Part shown: in pieces, positions 33,399 through 34,293 of the stretch
Numbering within the stretch: the first letter of the stretch is position 1
How the letters are laid out: each line of letters starts with the position of its first letter
Source: Clostridia bacterium
Lineage (GTDB): Bacteria > Bacillota > Clostridia > Oscillospirales > Acutalibacteraceae
Assembly: GCA_017430145.1 (NCBI GenBank)
Contig: JAFRNP010000125.1
Location: 1 to 34,293 of the forward strand
DNA length: 34,293 bases
Reading direction: 5' to 3'
Notes under the pieces: model-generated
What the model saw: the letters and a program-made list of their open reading frames with translations, nothing else
The model's database searches: none
What the model was told of the DNA's origin: nothing
Translations under genes and position numbers: made by a program

Positions 33399-34293
33399 TT
33401 ATTTTACCGTCAGCACCACGTCTCTGGAATATGCCTTGTTGCCGGCGGCGTCCGTCACGACGCACTGGTACCGGGAGCCGTTCAGCGCCTTGGCGGCGGT
33501 CACCTTCAGGGTCGCCGCGTTGTAGCCTTCGGTGGCGGAAGTCAGGTAAGTCCAGCTTGCAGAACTGTCCGGACGGGTGCGCCAGGCATAGGTAAGTCCC
33601 CAGCCGGTCGCTTTTACGGTAAAGGTCGCCGTGGTGTTTTCTACGGCGGTAACGGAAGTGGGATGTTCGGTGATCGAAAGCGCAGACACGACCGTGAGAG
33701 ATACGTCCCGGCTGAATTTGACCGCGCCGGAAGCATCCCGGACGACGCACTGATACCGGTAGCCGTTCAGCGCCATCGTTGCGGGCACCTTTAAGGTATC
33801 GGTGTTATAGCCTTCGGTCGAGGAAGTCAGGTAGGTCCAGCTTGCGGAGCTGTTCGGGCGGCTGCGCCAGGCATAGGTAAGCCCCAGGCCGGTCGCCGCC
33901 ACGGTGAACGTGGCCTTGGCGTTTTCCGGGACGGTAACGCTTTCGGGATGGGCGGTGATCGCCAAAGCAGAAACGACCGTGAGAGAAACGTCGCGGCTGT
34001 ATTTGACCGCGCCGGAAGCATCCTTTACGACGCACTGGAACCGGTAACCGTTAAGCGCCATCGTGGCGGCGATCTTTAAGGTATCGGTGTTATATCCTTC
34101 GGCGGCGGAATTCAGGTACGTCCAGCTTGCAGAGCTGTTCGGACGGCTGCGCCAGGCGTAGGTCAGCCCTGCGCCGGTGGCTTTCACGGTGAAGGTCGCC
34201 GTGGTGTTTTCGTCGGCGGTGACGCTTGACGGATGGGTCATGATCGCAAGCGACGGCACGACCGTGAGAGGGACGTCCCGGCTGTATTTGACC
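33399..34293 (-). CDS. C-terminal part of an Ig-like repeat surface protein (5' end outside window)
   Basis: The frame is open from the right window edge to TAA at 33401-33399, about 297 residues. It consists of three tandem Ig-like modules of 95 residues each (period exactly 285 bp; anchors at 34261, 33976 and 33691), with a piece of a fourth at the edge. Each has the pattern HP.SVTA.EN..ATFTV.ATG.GLTYAWR.RP.SSASWTYL ... TLKV.AT.ALNG.RYQCVV.DA.G, with the Trp and single Cys of bacterial Ig-like domains. The protein ends at SRDVVLTVK with no anchor motif, so the attachment or catalytic part must be further N-terminal, outside the window. Function is unknown; probably secreted or surface-exposed by analogy to similar clostridial proteins. 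Confidence 0.85.
   Translation of the reverse strand, partial: VKYSRDVPLTVVPSLAIMTHPSSVTADENTTATFTVKATGAGLTYAWRSRPNSSASWTYLNSAAEGYNTDTLKIAATMALNGYRFQCVVKDASGAVKYSRDVSLTVVSALAITAHPESVTVPENAKATFTVAATGLGLTYAWRSRPNSSASWTYLTSSTEGYNTDTLKVPATMALNGYRYQCVVRDASGAVKFSRDVSLTVVSALSITEHPTSVTAVENTTATFTVKATGWGLTYAWRTRPDSSASWTYLTSATEGYNAATLKVTAAKALNGSRYQCVVTDAAGNKAYSRDVVLTVK
33406..34260 (-). repeat. 285-bp tandem repeats encoding Ig-like modules
   Basis: Three units with a period of exactly 285 bp. The two units nearer the 5' end of the gene are very alike in DNA, the last is more divergent, consistent with expansion by unequal exchange. Confidence 0.85.

Overview
The window is a stretch of chromosome from a GC-rich anaerobic Firmicute, most likely a gut or rumen member of the class Clostridia (Oscillospirales-like). 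This is inferred from AGGAGG ribosome sites, consensus TTGACA/TATAAT promoters, AT-rich promoter regions between GC-rich genes, DapL-type lysine biosynthesis, a split ferredoxin-type glutamate synthase, an ANTAR regulator, class III glutamine synthetase, and secreted proteins built from InlB-type and Ig-like repeats. No phage, IS transposase, tRNA, rRNA or CRISPR array was found.

Layout. (1) 1-1462, minus: a comM/yifB-family Mg-chelatase-like ATPase, cut by the window edge. (2) 1705-7864, plus: a probable operon starting with a strong promoter and an 11-codon mini-ORF. It encodes a small secreted protein, a secreted neutral-ceramidase-like hydrolase, a cytoplasmic GH30 glycosidase and a GPH-family (MelB-like) transporter with a long cytosolic tail. 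(3) 8036-14193, plus: a 1606-residue secreted repeat protein with about 15 InlB B-type modules and a Gly-Ser-Asn/Gly-Ser-Thr tail, then a palindrome built from 8-bp repeats, then a secreted alpha/beta-hydrolase. (4) 14215-17076, plus: rpsO and pnp, separated by a very long palindromic spacer. (5) 17094-24197, minus: a five-gene split glutamate synthase, a short type-I glutamine synthetase and an ANTAR regulator with a degenerate receiver. (6) 24303-33384, plus and divergent from (5): gdhA, glnN (GSIII), an ammonium transporter fused to a P-II domain, asnB, dapF and dapL. (7) 33399-34293, minus: the C-terminal end of an Ig-like repeat surface protein.

Regions 5 and 6 form one nitrogen-assimilation island. 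Ammonium enters through Amt-PII, is fixed by GDH or by two kinds of glutamine synthetase, passes to glutamate through GOGAT and to asparagine through AsnB, and amino nitrogen flows into diaminopimelate through DapL/DapF. The two divergent leaders contain three intrinsic-terminator hairpins whose 5' arms share a recurring sequence (consensus RGCAAWGGSGT). Together with the ANTAR (RNA-binding antiterminator-type) protein encoded in the island, this suggests coordinated control by transcription attenuation. I regard this as the strongest candidate for an undescribed regulatory system here.

Other points of interest are the ceramidase-like/GH30/transporter operon (possible sphingolipid or glycoside use), a shared aromatic amphipathic C-terminal segment in three unrelated secreted proteins, and two large unexplained palindromes (12996-13137 and 14668-14785).
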